64,000 bases of DNA from Halichoerus grypus (lineage: Eukaryota > Chordata > Mammalia > Carnivora > Phocidae), in contig NC_135720.1 of assembly GCF_964656455.1 (NCBI RefSeq), positions 110,930,696-110,994,695 of the forward strand, read 5' to 3'. The translations under genes and the position numbers were made by a program. This document shows, piece after piece, positions 33,926 to 46,565 of this stretch (its first letter is position 1; each line of letters begins with the position of its first letter). The notes beneath the pieces were generated by a model. The model ran no database searches. It was not told the origin of the DNA and saw only the letters and a list, made by a program, of their open reading frames with translations.

Positions 33926-36809
33926 GACCATTGGCATGAGATAAACTGCTCCCACTGGGTACCTCGATAGGAGCTGAAATACATCCCCCTCAGTTCTCTC
34001 TATCCTGTGCATGTGTACTCCATTTGTATTTTTGTGTGTACCTGTAAATATATGAGGGCGTACCTGTGCTGAAGGTGTGTATATGCATGGTGATACACCC
34101 AAGAACGTGCACCTATGTGCGTGGGGCCAAGCATGTACATGTGGGGAGACTGCAGACCTCTTTGGGGGACCTTCTCTGGGTCCACCTTTATCCCCCTGCC
34201 CCTCCAGGCAGCCCTTGGTTCCCAGGCGGGGGGCAGGAACAGACATTCAGCACTCTGGGCTGTCGGCCAGTGCTTATGTCCAGCCTGGGTTATGGCTGGT
34301 CCCCCCCACCCCCCACTTCTAGGAGACCTGAAGTGGGGGCCAGGGGCAGGCCGAGGCTGGCCTGGAGCTCCCGGCTAATTTTCCCCGGCCTCCATCGATC
34401 CAGCAGCTTCTCCTGAGTCTATTAGCAGTCGGCGAGTGAAAATATCCCCCATTGCGAGCCCTGACCTGAGACAGGGAGGAATCCATAGCAATTTGTTCAA
34501 ACAGAGGAAAGCGTTTCCCTCTGATTTGTATTCCAATTTATTCTAGGCAGGAAGGGGGTCAGGGTGGGGGGGATGGGCCCAGGCCCGTCTCCCTTGGCCC
34601 CCCATGCCAGCCAGGGTGGCAGCTGGTGCTCCCCATGGTTCCTGGGGGAGGGCTGAGGCAGGGAGGGCGGGCCCCAGCAGGGGGACGGGAAGAGAGGCCC
34701 GTCAGCCTTCCCAGCAGGCCCGGCTTGGCTGCAGAGCTCAGTTGTGGATTTGGTTTTCACAAAATACAAAGCCGCCTGCTCGGAGCCTCTCTCCCGGGCA
34801 CTGGGGCCTGTGCCAGGCGTGCGCTCACCCACTGCACCCATGCCAGGATGGGGGCTGGGCCGGGCCCATGGACAGTGGCCCCAGCTGGGCTGAGTGGCAG
34901 GAGGGTCTATTCTTCTCCTGAAGCCCTCACCAGCCAGCCTTGCAGGAGCAGAGCTGCTCAGGCTCGGAGGGGAGCTGACACTTCGGAAAAGCTGCTGTGC
35001 AGGGTGGAGAGCCCCTCGCCACAGGAGCCCCGAGTGCATCTGACTGGTGCCGTGCTGAGGCTTCGTTCCTGGTCTGGGCAAATGGGGGGCTCACCACTCT
35101 CCGACCCAGGAAGTCTCTCTTGAGCACTTACAGTGACGACAGCTCTGACTGACATTCATTAAGGACCCACTATTTGCCGGGCACTGGGCTAATGCTATCA
35201 AGTATCCAGTCCTTGCAGGGTCCAGGCGTCCTTGGGTGCCTCAGTTTCCCCACCCTTCCAGATCCTTCTGCCACCTCCCTCACCCACCTCTGCCCGATCC
35301 TTCTCACTTCCTCCTGAGAATCACTTCTCCCTTCTACCTGAGGGTGGCCCTGGTGACTGAAGGTCTCAGGACTGACGCCTCTGAGGCCCCCTTTTCCAGA
35401 GGGACCCCACGAACAGGCTAGCTCCTTTTTTTCCAGGTAGCTTCCTTTGGCCCCACCTCACCCTCACCGCCAGGGCGCAGGCCTCTGCAGAGGTGACGCC
35501 ATGGCAACGGGAGAGGAGGATTCTGGGAAGGGTCAGCCAAATGGTCCTACAGCTACAGCCGCCCCCCCCCCCCACTGTTTCTTTCTTTCTTGGCCAGTGC
35601 CCGCAGGGAGGGGAGTAACCAGAGACGCTCTTCACACTCAGGTGTCAGCGACTAGCAGCTCTGAGGTCCGCGGTTGCACATGATTTGCCAGGCTCCATGA
35701 CACCACCAGGGTCTAATTTCAGAAGCCAGCAACTAAATATATCAAAGTGGATGAATAATCATCTCCCCCAGGTGGGAGAATGTGGCGTGAAGGAGCAGAG
35801 GCTTCGGACACAGATGTGGGTTCAGGTTCTGCCTCAGCCGCTCCCCGGCTGTGTGATCTTGGGCAGGTTATGCTCTGTGCCTCCCGCACAAGCTTCCAGA
35901 TGGCGGTCCCAGCGCCCTCCCGAGGGGGCTGTGGTGAAGGGGCAGTGCGAGCGCGTGGAAAGCCGTTCTGAGCCCGGTGCCTGGCACACGGGGGTCAGTG
36001 ATGGCGGCTGTTCAGAGGCGGCCCTGCTAAGTGAGTGATGCCCGTGCCGGGGCCTGGCTCGGGAAGCTAGTGAGTCACAGAGACTGCCACCAGGGAAGCT
36101 GCACGGGAGGCTCTGTGTGCCGGCGTGTGACACATTATTAGGGGGAAGAGGGAGCAAGACAGAGACCCTGGCCCGGGAGAAAGGGTGGCAGAATTCCAGC
36201 CCTCCTCCCATCTTCCTCTTGGGGAAATTTATAGCCAGAATGTTCCCTTCGAGCCACTTTGTAGGTTGGGAGACAGGTATGTTTTGCACCCCGGCCTTTA
36301 CTGCACCACTGCCTCTCCCAGACCTCATTTTCCTCCTAAGAGGCAGCCCCCACCCCCGCCCCCACCTCCTCAGCCCCTAGGAGCTTCCTAAGGGCAATGA
36401 CTTTTCTGTCTCTGGCTGCGATTGAACTCTGGTGCAATTGGCCTCCCCCCTCCCCAAGTCCTTCACTTTTCTCCCCCGACCTACTGGGTTCCAAATCATT
36501 TATAGGTTGTTCGGAGGCTCAGCATTATAATCAGATCCTACGGTGCATGCCACTTACGTGGTTTCTAAAGTTTTAGCCAAAAAAGGAGTGAAAGCCTTCA
36601 GTGATGGAGAAAAAAAATAATGAGAATACTTAACAGGAGGGCAGGTATGGCATTTCTTGATTTATAAATGTACCCAATGCTAAAGAAAATATGTTCCCCA
36701 ACTTGATGCTTCCTGCATTGACTCTTGGAAAGAAAAGATTGTTCATCCTTTTCAGGGATTTAACATGCTTTCCCTCCCAGGGGTGTTTGCCTTTTGAAAG
36801 GGACACAGG

Positions 36810-37480
36810 TAAAGAATGAACAAGTGACTGTTTAATATGCAGGTGTTGATGAGTGTTATGAAGAACACACAAAGCAGGGAAAGGGATTGAAAGTGATAGA
36901 AGTGGGGGCATGCATGCTGTCTGAAATAGGGTGGTCAGGGAAGGCCTCCCTGAAAACACAGCTGAAGGAAGTGAGGGAGTGAGCTCTGGAAATCTGGGGA
37001 AGAATAATCCAGCAGCGGGAGCTGCAAGTGCAAAGGCCCTGAGATAGGAGTGGTTTTGGCCTGCTTGAAGAACAACAGATCTGAGAGCAGTGTGACCACA
37101 GTGCCAGGGGGCAGTAAAACATAAGTGGGGATGGGAGCAGATGACAGGGGATGTGACAGCCTATTAAGAAAGTGTTGGCTTTTGACTGCACGTGAGGTGG
37201 GAGCCATGGTAGGGTTTTGAGCAGAGGAAGGACAGGGCTTGACTTAGTGTTGTAAAGGGATCCCTTTGGTTTCTTGTGGAGAACAGACTGTACTGGGCAA
37301 GGGAGGAAGCAGAGTAGACCTATCAGGAGGCTGCTGTCGAAATCCAGGCAGAAGATGGTGATGGCTAAAAGTAGGGTGGTATCGCAGGGGTCGGATTGGG
37401 GATCTGTTTTGAAGGCAGCTGAGAGGGCTTGCTGGTGGATTGGGTGTGGGCTGTAGGAGAAGGGGTGAGGATTGTTTCTG
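36810..37480 (+). repeat. Ancient dispersed repeat, family A copy
   Basis: GGGTGGTCAGGGAAGGCCTC, GCAAGTGCAAAGGCCCTGAG, GCAGAGGAAGGACAGG, GAGGCTGCTGTCGAAATCCAG. The most complete copy in the window. The 217-codon minus-strand frame (36856-37509) lies in it and is not a gene. Confidence 0.65.
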
Positions 37481-38024
37481 GCTGACAGCAGGGGATATTG
37501 TGTTTTCACTAATGGGGATGCGGTGAGGAATGACTCTCAGGCCGCTGGCGGACGGTAACGGCTGTCCTCCGGATGTCACTGGGTGCAGAGAGAGGCATAC
37601 AGCAAATCAGGCCCTTACATCTCTGCTCCCTGATTTTTAAACCTCAGAGCTAAGCCTCCTGCCACCTCCTGAGCTGGATGGGGTGAAGGCCGGTCTGGAG
37701 AACTGTGGGGAGGTGGCTTCAAGACGTTTCATGCAGTCAGGTCATGGCACCTTTAACTCCACCCCACCCTGGGGTAGGGGACAAGGCCCCGAAACCCACA
37801 GCGCCTGGGGGTGGGACCCTTGGAGGCTCTCCAGAAACTCTGTCCTCCCCTCCCCTGCTCTTCCGTCCTGGGGTCTAAGGCCCCACCTGCTCTCAAGCCG
37901 CGGGATTGGTTTTGCTTTCAGGGTTGTATTGTTATTATTACCCACTTAAACAACCTCATGGAAAAAAAAAAAGAAAAAAAGGGAACCCAATGACCATCAA
38001 ACACTAACCGTTCATTCTAAATTC

Positions 38025-38500
38025 CCAGCCCATACCTGTCAATACATTTTTATATAGCGGTAAACAGTCGTCCGTTCTGCACTGTCGGCCGACTTTATCT
38101 CCCACGCACGTCTCGCAGTATTGACTGAGCCCTCAGCCCTGTCACTTTAATGGCTGCAGGGCACCCCCGCATCGATGTGCTGGAGTTGGGTCACCATTTC
38201 TCTGTGGCGGAGAGTTTGGGCAGGTGCCAGTTTCCCCTGCTTCTAGAGAGCTCTGCCGTGAATAACCTTATGTGAATTACTTTTTCCTTTTAAATTATTT
38301 CCTTGGGGCCTATTCCCCAAAGTGAGATTGCCTAATAGGTCATAGGATAGGAACAGGTTTATGGTTCTCATTTCGCCCTGCTGGGTCACACTACAAAAAG
38401 TTTGAGCCAGCTTTGCACACAGCCCAGCCACAGTGGATTTTATCCTCCGAATTTATTTCCCTGGGTTTAATAGATGCATTATGACTTGTTTCTTAACTTC
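38025..38500 (-). repeat. Old L1-like fragment
   Basis: TTTAATGGCTGCAGGGCAC, GTGAATAACCTTATGTG and CCCCAAAGTGAGATTGC resemble a common antisense LINE text; weak match. Confidence 0.35.
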
Positions 38501-38544
38501 CAGTGTTTGCTTCCCGAAGCCACATTTGGGTCTCTCGGCGCCTA

Positions 38545-38700
38545 ATAAGTACCTGATCTGGGCAGAACTTTACAGTTTACGTGGAGCTTTCTGGTATGCC
38601 ATCTCAGTGAGGCACTGTGAGCGTAATATTATTGGCCTCTGTTTTATACGGCAGAATGGGAGTTTAGTCACGTTAAGTGCTGGAGTGAAGCCTCCAACCA
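38545..38700 (+). repeat. MIR-like fragment
   Basis: ACTTTACAGTTTACGTGGAGC and ATTATTGGCCTCTGTTTTATAC. Confidence 0.45.
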
Positions 38701-39070
38701 GTTCTTGCAGGTTTGGTTAGAAAGGATTCCCATCCGCCTGCCACCATCCCATTCTCTTTGTGGGCCCAGGGTCCCCAGATGCCCAGTTCAGCCCCAATTC
38801 AGTGCCCTCAGCCCTGTCGTCTCCCCTCTGCTCCCACAGCCAGCTGGTGCCAGACCCTATGCCCTATGCCTATGCTCCCAGGTTGGGCCTCAGCTCTGTG
38901 GGGCTTGGAGGAAGCCACTGGGTTTGGGGGTCAGGTGGGGCTTTGGGGGTTCTTTGCCTTAGCAAAGCCATGACACTTTCCATTTCCTGGCCTAGGACTG
39001 GCCCAAGCTCTATGTTCTGGGTGGGGAACCCAGACCTAGCAGGTTTTATTCTGCTCCCTTCAAACCATAC

Positions 39071-39275
39071 TTTTTTTTTTTTTTTTTTTTTAAGATTTTA
39101 TTTATTTGACAGAGAGAGACACAGCGAGAGAGGGAACACAAGCAGGGAGAGTGGGAGAGGGAGAAGCAGGCTCCCCGCTGAGCAGGGAGCCCGATGCGGG
39201 GCTCGATCCCAGGACCCTGGGATCATGACCTGAGCTGAAGGCAGACGCTTAATGACTGAGCCACCCAGGTACCCC
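39071..39275 (-). mobile_element. Can-SINE (SINEC), relatively young
   Basis: Long T-run, AAGATTTTATTTATTTGACAG, CAGCGAGAGAGGGAACACAA, and the antisense head. Imperfect target duplication TTCAAACCATACTT / CTCGAACCACACTT. Antisense to MDGA1. Confidence 0.96.
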
Positions 39276-39349
39276 TCGAACCACACTTCTTGAGTATCGC
39301 CTAGGCAGTGTGCACTGTGCTTGGTGGATCTGGTTTTTACTGTATTTAA

Positions 39350-39480
39350 CACTCACCATAGGGAGCGCGCTTGTGCCCATTTTATAGTCAGGAGACTGAA
39401 GCTCTAGACTAGAGAGTTAAAAGATCTGCCCCAGGCCACAGAGCAATTGCTGTAACTCCCTAGACAAGAACCCCGTGCCC
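39350..39480 (+). repeat. MIR fragment
   Basis: CCCATTTTATAGTCAGGAGAC and CCCCAGGCCACAGAGCAATTG. Confidence 0.6.
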
Positions 39481-39994
39481 AGGCTGGGTCTACACCAGAC
39501 CTGCGCCTCCCATGGGTTTGGGTCAATAGTTATGCTTTAGTGTGGGGCTGGGGTGGGGACTTGGTCATATCTAATGTCTGGGCTGCTGCCAGGGTGCAGG
39601 GCCAAGGGAATGGCAGTGACTGGTCCCCAGGACTGGCAGAGCTTGGCAGGGCTGGGCAGCTGGGACCCAAGTAGGAAAATCTACATGATTGACCCCATGT
39701 CCATGGACTTCACATCCCTGGGCCAGGCAGGCTCAGGTCCTACGTTCTAGAAGCCATTCTCTGCCCTATGGATGGCAGCCTCTCTCTTCCACCATCATCC
39801 AGTATGTTCTCTTGGGGAGATCTTTCCTTCCCACGATTACCTCCTTTAGCCCACCTTGCTGTTCTGGTCTCTCAAGATTACGGCTCGTGGCGTTCCCCCC
39901 AAAGTAGACCTCCGCATCCAGTGTTGCATTTTCTCCTTGTAGGCCCTTTGAACAGGTTCCCACAGGGTCCCGGGCTATATTATCAAATGGAAAA

Positions 39995-40215
39995 GGGTCT
40001 AGAATTTATTAAGTACCTATTTCGATACCAGTCCTTGTGTTAGGTACCCGATGTGTGTGATCTCATTTAATTCTCACAACCCAGAAGTTACTTCCCCTAC
40101 TGTCTGAGATGTCTTTTCTCCATTTGCAGAGTGAGGAAACTGAGGCTTCAGGAGGCTGAAGGACTTGCCCGATAGTAAGGAGATGAATGGTAGAGTCCTG
40201 CCTCCCGCCCCTTGT
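39995..40215 (+). repeat. MIR SINE
   Basis: TATTAAGTACCTATTTCG, TGATCTCATTTAATTCTCAC, GTGAGGAAACTGAGGC and GGACTTGCCCGATAGTAAGG. Confidence 0.85.
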
Positions 40216-40663
40216 CCCACACCATCTGGGCAGCCCCTCAGGCTTACATGTACAGCCTTAGGTCAAGCAGTGCCGGATTTAGGGCATGTGACTCTCTGCT
40301 CTCTTTCCTGAGTGTCCTGCCTGCACTTATTAGAGCTGCCCTAGGTCCCTTCACTGTTGAGACTTTTGATCCTGGTCTTCTGCGACCCAGGGAGAAAGTC
40401 CCTTACAGCTTCTCCCAGGGCACCTCAGAGTCCCCACATAGGGGGCTTTCCTGGTGGCCTGTCCCGACATCCTGGAGTTCCATTAGTGGGGTGCCCATTA
40501 GACTTCCATTGATCCACAGTCCATGAGTATCACTTGGCACTCTCAACCCCTGTGTGCCTTCCGATGAGGCCAGGATGTGGGTGCAAGGGTGCTGGACATT
40601 CCCTGGGACTGGGGCACAGTTGGACCGGCCACCACTTCCGGCAGAGGAAATCTGTCAAGAGGG

Positions 40664-40778
40664 CCAGGCTCTGCCCAAAGCGTCGGGTTCTGCACACGGT
40701 ACTAGGCCGTGCAAACAGTATCCAGTCCTGCAAATAGGAGCAGGCTCTGCAGGCAGTCGCAGGCCCTGCCTCCGAGCG
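40664..40778 (+). repeat. Decayed tandem repeat, about six units of about 19-20 bp
   Basis: Successive units share a CAGGCTCTGCA-like core: CCAGGCTCTGCCCAAAGCGT, CGGGTTCTGCACACGGTACT, AGGCCGTGCAAACAGTAT, CCAGTCCTGCAAATAGGAG, CAGGCTCTGCAGGCAGTCG, CAGGCCCTGCCTCCGAGCG. Confidence 0.6.
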
Positions 40779-41316
40779 GGGAAGCAGAGCTTTTGTGCTC
40801 GGTCGTGGTGATAGGGTGGCAGGCTGAGCACTCATCCCTTCTTCTGTGGCTGCTCTCATATTCAGTGACGGCACCTTGTACTTGGAGGTCAGAGACATAC
40901 ACGCTCAGGTTGGGGAGAGATTTTTGTGGCCAAAGAGGAGGATGGCTGAATACGGGTTTGGTTGTGATGAGCCAAAAAAGGACCCTGGGGTGGAGGGCAA
41001 ACTCTAGTGGGATCTGCAGCCAAGTGAGGACAGAGGTTCTTCACTGAGGGCAGCTCTGCCTTTACGGCTCTGCATCCCAGCTCTGAGGGGAGGACAGTTC
41101 ACACAATAGGTGCTTAGGAAATACTGCAGAAAGAATCGATGAATCAATGGCAAATAAACAGGCAATTGTGTGTGTCCTCTGAAGGGTTGGGAGCCCAGGA
41201 GCGAGAGGGAGGATGGAGAGGAAATCAGCTTGCACTGAGGTCTAATGACCCAAGAGAATGTCCAGAGGGGTGCAGGGCAGAGTGTGATGATGCTTCCCCT
41301 CAAGATGACCGGCATT

Positions 41317-41537
41317 TTTTTTTTAAAGATTTATTTATTTATTTGAGAGAGAGAGAGAGAGAGAGAGCGTGTGCACATGTGAGCAGGGGGAGGGGCAGAA
41401 GAAGAGAGAGAATCCCAAGCAGGTTTCCCGCTAAGCGCGGAGCCCAGTGCAGGACTTGATCCTGCAATCCTGAGATCATGACCCGAGCCAAAACCAAGAG
41501 TTGAATGATCAACTGGCTAAGCCAGGCCAGATGCCCC
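41317..41537 (-). mobile_element. Can-SINE (SINEC) with perfect target duplication
   Basis: T-run, AAAGATTTATTTATTTATTT, GA-repeat, diverged antisense head ending GCCAGATGCCCC. Flanked by a perfect 17-bp duplication TCAAGATGACCGGCATT at 41300-41316 and 41538-41554. Confidence 0.97.
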
Positions 41538-42174
41538 TCAAGATGACCGGCATTAAGGTGAGGTCAGAGGAGATGGTGTGGGATGGGGGAGACTGTTTCA
41601 GGCTGGTTTTCCCAGCATTGAATTGGAGACTCCCCTAGACTTGGAGAAGTCCCCTGGTCCATCCTGGGTGGTGAACAGAGGACAGGTGGTAGCCAGCTCC
41701 ACAACCAGCCAAGGCCAAGGTGGGGGTAGGGCAAAGCCTTGCTGTGGACAGCACAGAAGGGTGAGTTTTCCCAAGAGGCCTATGTTTGATGGCCCACAGT
41801 TTGTTGGAGAGGTGTGGAGCGTCATCCCTGGCAGAAGGATGCCCAGGTGGAGCTGGCCAAGTGCCTGCCCCATGAGCCTCCTCCCAGACCCTGGCCGTCA
41901 TTCTCTCAGCAGCTAATTAAAAGAGAAAAGCCTGTTAATATTTCAGCACTGTTAACTCTGCTAAATTATTAAGTGTCCATTTACATTACGTGTATAAAAG
42001 GATCGATAAACATGTGCGTACCAGGAGCTGGGAGGGCCACGGCAAGATGGTTTCTAAGGATGCTGCATGGGACTGGCCTAACTAGTGACTCGGAGACTAT
42101 GTCGTGCATCCTGAGCCCTGAGTCCTCAGCACTGTGCCAGGCACTCAGGAGCTGGAAACACACAGGGCTTAGCA

Positions 42175-42360
42175 TAAAAGTCAGAGAGTCAGACTCTAAA
42201 TCAGCAGGGTGTCCTTGGGCAACTTACTTAACCTTGCTGAGCCTCAGCTTCCTGATCTGACAAATGGGTGTAATAGGCTTGTTATGAGCAATACATGAGA
42301 TAATAGACATAAAACACTTGACACATGCTGGCACAGAGTAAATTGTTACTGTTATGTATA
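42175..42360 (+). repeat. MIR SINE, 5' part
   Basis: TCCTTGGGCAACTTACTTAACC, GAGCCTCAGCTTCCTGATC, AAATGGGTGTAATAGG, TGAGATAATAGACATAAAAC. Confidence 0.8.
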
Positions 42361-42830
42361 TATCGTGATGTTATTGTTATGTTAGGGGGGTGGGTCGGGG
42401 GACACCGGAGCCTTAACTCCAGCTCACGGCCAATCTCTCCCTGCCCGCTCAGCAGGCCTTTATAGACATTGTCCTCATCCCAGCTCTTCCGGACTGCACA
42501 CTTCTCTAGTACCCCTCAGCACCAAGCTCAGCACCTCATGCTCATAAGGATGTGTTGACTGATGGAAGTCAGGACTAGAACACAGATCCTGATTCCATAT
42601 TGCCTGGCCCAGAACACTCAGTGATACTTGTGGGAGGTTGTGAGGATGGTGGCACTTGCCCTGCCATCTGCTAACGGGGTAGATAGAACTGACTTCAGGT
42701 GGAGAAGTCTGCAGCCCCCTTCTCCCCCCCACCCCCCTGTTCCTCTGGAAGTTTCCCAGCCACACACACCTTCCCAGAAAGAATCAGGAGTTGGAAGCAG
42801 GACAACAGCCCCCACTTGACGATGATTAAC

Positions 42831-43034
42831 TTTTTTTTTTTCTGCAAAGATTTTATTTATTTATTTGACAGAGAGAGACACAGCGAGAGAGGGAACACAA
42901 GTGGGGGAGTGGGAGAGGGAGAAGCAGGCTCCCGGCTCAGCAGGGAGCCCAATGCGGGCCTCAATCCCAGGACCCTGGGATCATGACCAGAGCCCAAAGC
43001 AGACACCTTAATGACTGAGCCACCCAGGCGTCCC
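42831..43034 (-). mobile_element. Can-SINE (SINEC), relatively young
   Basis: T-run, AGATTTTATTTATTTATTTG, CAGCGAGAGAGGGAACACAA, antisense head ending CCACCCAGGCGTCCC. Probable target duplication GATGATTAAC / TATGTTTAAC. Confidence 0.95.
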
Positions 43035-43120
43035 TATGTTTAACCTTTTTAAATGCGGCGTGGGGAAGAAACCTGAAGGAAAGCTGATGGAGCTTTAAAC
43101 TAAGGGTTTCCATTCATTTC

Positions 43121-43143
43121 GCTGCCTGCCTGCCTGCCTGCCT
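43121..43143. repeat. (TGCC)n microsatellite
   Basis: Between five and six TGCC units. Confidence 0.95.
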
Positions 43144-44474
43144 TATTTGGCTCTACATCTTACTGCCGCATCCTTGTGCATTTAACAGCACCTCCTACAC
43201 TTTGGCTAGTGCCGGGGAGGAGATTCTCTTATGAGGGATGGGGGTCTTTGAGGAAATTTCCCCTCCAGGTTCCAGTCAGAATTCTCTTCTGAAGCCTGGT
43301 GGATGAGTTGAATTTGCTTTAACATGAATCCTTGAGAGTTTGTGGCTTCCTCACTGGGCCTGCTGGGTGCTGGCTGTCCCGACCCCCACCTATAATTTGG
43401 GGTGTATGCTTTCTGGAGGAAAAAGGAGTGAGCCGGTAGGCCCGAAGCATTGTACCAGGGACCCACTATTTCTGCCTCAGCTGTACTCCTTATGATGCTG
43501 CCTTGTGGGTGACACCTCTCATGCTGTTTGGCTCTGCTCAGCCACAGGGCTGGGGAGGGCCGTGATACTTGGCTCGACAGCCATTAGTTTTATATTGAGC
43601 TTTGGATCAGCATTTCTCCACTTGTTTTCCACAACGCTTCTCTCTTTCAAGATGCTAAGAGTTCCTCTGTGAAGAAAGGGCTTTATGGTCAAATATATTT
43701 GGAAAGCACTGGCTTAAACTAAGTTACATAGGTGTGTTTACTGCAGGACTTTTCAGAGCCTTTAATAATCTACCTTTGGGTGCCAAGACACTCTGGGAAG
43801 GAGAGAGAAGACGCAGCATCAGCATCCTGACTTGGCAGAGGACTATCAATGAACACTTTATGGCACCATGGGTTGGGAGATACTGTTTTCCTTTTCCACG
43901 GGGCTTCATTGAAAGATCTCAGGAGAGTGAAATCAGAAATGTCTTATAGACCAGAGGCAGGGAAACATACATGGTTCCAAACTCCCGTCCTATCTTCTAT
44001 CCACCAGTGTGGTGTCAAGCAGAGATGATCAAATCCAGCCTCCAAAATTCCCAAAGAGCTTGTTACAAATACAAACTCTGACAACCTTGGAGTTGGCATG
44101 GCAACAGCCTCCCTGGTGACACAAGGCGGGGGTAGGGGATTCGTGGAGGACTGGGACAGGGACTAGAGTTCCAAGCTAGCAGGTGAAAAGGCCGGGGTTC
44201 AAGTCCCACTCTGCTCTTGTCCTGTGTCAGTGAGTGACAGGGACAGGGCATTTCCTTCTCTGGGCTTCCACTGTCTTCTCTGCCAAAAGAGGCTAAATCA
44301 GACTTACTCTTTTTGCCTCTCAGAACAAGGTAAGGAGCTTGGAAATATATACAGTGGACCCCAGGAAGGTATCACTCGTCACCATCTGTGGCAGATAAGA
44401 CCAGGTCCTTTCATGCAAAGGACTTGCAGCCCCCCAGGGAGGTGGGTTCTTGAGAGGAGCGCGGGATCATTTAT

Positions 44475-44645
44475 AGAATAATGATGCTAGCTACCATGTT
44501 TAGATGGCTTACTGTGTACCAGGCACTGCTTTCAGCACCTGACCTAAGTTTACTTACGTATTCCTCACAACAAGCCCATTTTACAAGTGAGCAAATGAAG
44601 GCTTAAGTAACTTGCTAAAGTCACGAAGTAACTTGCTGAGAGCTG
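44475..44645 (+). repeat. MIR SINE
   Basis: GCTTACTGTGTACCAGGCAC, CATTTTACAAGTGAGCAAATG and GGCTTAAGTAACTTGC. Confidence 0.7.
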
Positions 44646-44874
44646 AGTGTGCTGGGAAGCTGAGAGGGATGCTCAGAAGGGGCCCCATCCCTCCCCCCCG
44701 TTCCCAGCTCCTCTGAAGCCTTGCACCGCCCTCAACATGAATTTTAACATATCTGTGAAACATCCCTACCGGCTTAATGTCCGCTTTGAGCATCTCCAAC
44801 CTGGGATTTTGGGGGGCCCCAGAGGGTGCTCTCCTGCCCCCATCTCTTGTTTCTACTTAATCATCTCAGGAGCT

Positions 44875-45300
44875 GTTATTTATTGAGAGAGCACATATTG
44901 TTTGGCCAGATGTTTGTGTTGTTTTTTTTTTTAAAGATTTTATTTATTTATCTGACAGACACACAGCGAGAGAGGGAACACAAGCAGAGGGAATGGGAGA
45001 GGGAGAAGCAGGCTTCCCGCTGAGCAGGGAGCCCAATGCAGGGCTTGATCCCAGGACTCCGGGATCCCGACCTGAGCCGAAGGCAGACACTTAACGACTG
45101 AGCCACCCAGGCGCCCCTGGCCAGATGTTTTATAGATGTTGTCTTAAACCCTCATGCCAGCCCCGGGAGAAGGCATTATTGTTCCCATTTTATGAGGGAA
45201 GAGGCTGAGGCTCAGAGAAGTTAAGTAACTTGCCTAACGTCTCCCAGCTAGTGGGTAGCAGAGCCAGGCATTAGGCCCGGATTGTCTGCTTTTCCCATTT
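44875..45300 (+). repeat. MIR SINE interrupted by a Can-SINE
   Basis: Left piece (about 44875-44915): TTTATTGAGAGAGCACATAT. Right piece (about 45118-45300): CCATTTTATGAGGGAAGAG, GAGAAGTTAAGTAACTTGCC, CCCAGCTAGTGGGTAGCAGAG. The SINE at 44916-45117 splits them. Confidence 0.75.
44916..45117 (-). mobile_element. Can-SINE (SINEC) inside a MIR
   Basis: T-run, AAAGATTTTATTTATTTATC, ACACAGCGAGAGAGGGAACA, antisense head ending CCACCCAGGCGCCCC. Perfect 13-bp target duplication TGGCCAGATGTTT at 44903-44915 and 45118-45130. Confidence 0.97.
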
Positions 45301-45929
45301 CTCTAAGGCATCTCTCTCCTCTGTTCGCTGTTCCTTGACGAATCCCCTGCTCTAGAGTAGTCTTAGCACTTAGAGCACTCTGAAGCCATCCTGTTCATTT
45401 CTGTTCCCTTGTTTGCTATCCATCTCCCCAACAGTGCTCCTTTGTTGTTTGCTTTTCCTGATGGTCTGTCCGGCACCCACGCAGAGCGGCCGGCTCGAAG
45501 CATTTGTTGTTTGACAGACTGAATGAAGGGATTATGATGTCATGGTGCCTCTTGACACAGGTCCTGGCCTGGTTGCCTTTGGAACAGAAGATGCGGCTGC
45601 TGGCCTTGCCTTCCCAGGGCGCGTCGAACAAGAGGCTGAGGTTAAGTGAGGCAGAGCCTTTGGGGGCCTGCGACTTGGTGGGGACTCTGTTGGTTCAGGG
45701 TCCGAAACACAGTTCTAGCCATTCCAGGGGTGAGCAGAGTGGGGGAGGCTGATTCACGTTAACGAAGCTCAGTGGGAAGCCACGGGCATTTTCCCTTTGC
45801 TGCAGAGGGAAAATCTACACCTCGAAGAAGTCAGCCGTGGGAAGCAGAAAATCAAATAGGAATCAGAGTAAAGGGAGTAGGTAGTTGTAATGGTTAGTGT
45901 CAACCAAAGAAACCTGATAACCTCAATGG

Positions 45930-46565
45930 GCAATTTTTAAAAATTGAAGTGTAACTTAGGTAGAGCCAAATCTTAAGCAAATAACCCGATGCATTTTTAC
46001 ATATATGTCCACTCATATAACTACCACTCAGATTAAGATGTAGACATTTCCACCGTACCAGATGGGATCCCACCTTCTCCCCAGAAACTTCTGGTGTGCC
46101 CTTCCCAGTAAATAATCCCTATCCCCACCCAAGGGCAACCACTGTTACTTTAAAATCGGTTTTTCCAGTTTTGAATTTCAGACACATGAAATCATATACT
46201 ATTTACTCTTTGGTGTCTGAGTTCTTCCACCCAGATTGTCCATGTGAGATTCAACAGTGCCATTGTATCTATTAGGAGTTCTTTTTATTTTATTTTTTAT
46301 TTTTGTGTAATATTCCATTATATGAATATACCAGAATTTATTTATCCATGCTAGTCTTGATGGACATATGGGTGGTTCTCGTTTTTAGCCGTAATGAATA
46401 AAGCTGCTGTGAATATTCTTGGACCTATTGTTTTGTTGTCATAAGCACTCCTTTCCACTGGGTACTACCCAGGAATGGAATTGCTGTGTCATGAACCATA
46501 CCCTCGTCTAGCTCGAGTAGGTACTGCTAAAATCTCTTCCACAGTGGTTCTATCATTTTAGAGTT
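45930..46565 (-). repeat. L1M LINE 3' fragment
   Basis: AATTGAAGTGTAACTTAGG, TAATATTCCATTATATGAATA, TTATTTATCCATGCTAG, GAATGGAATTGCTGTGTCATG: antisense reading of an old L1 3' end. Confidence 0.7.

Noticed and set aside
36856..37509. 217-codon minus-strand frame in intron 1
   Set aside because: It lies within an ancient dispersed repeat with at least three other copies in the window.
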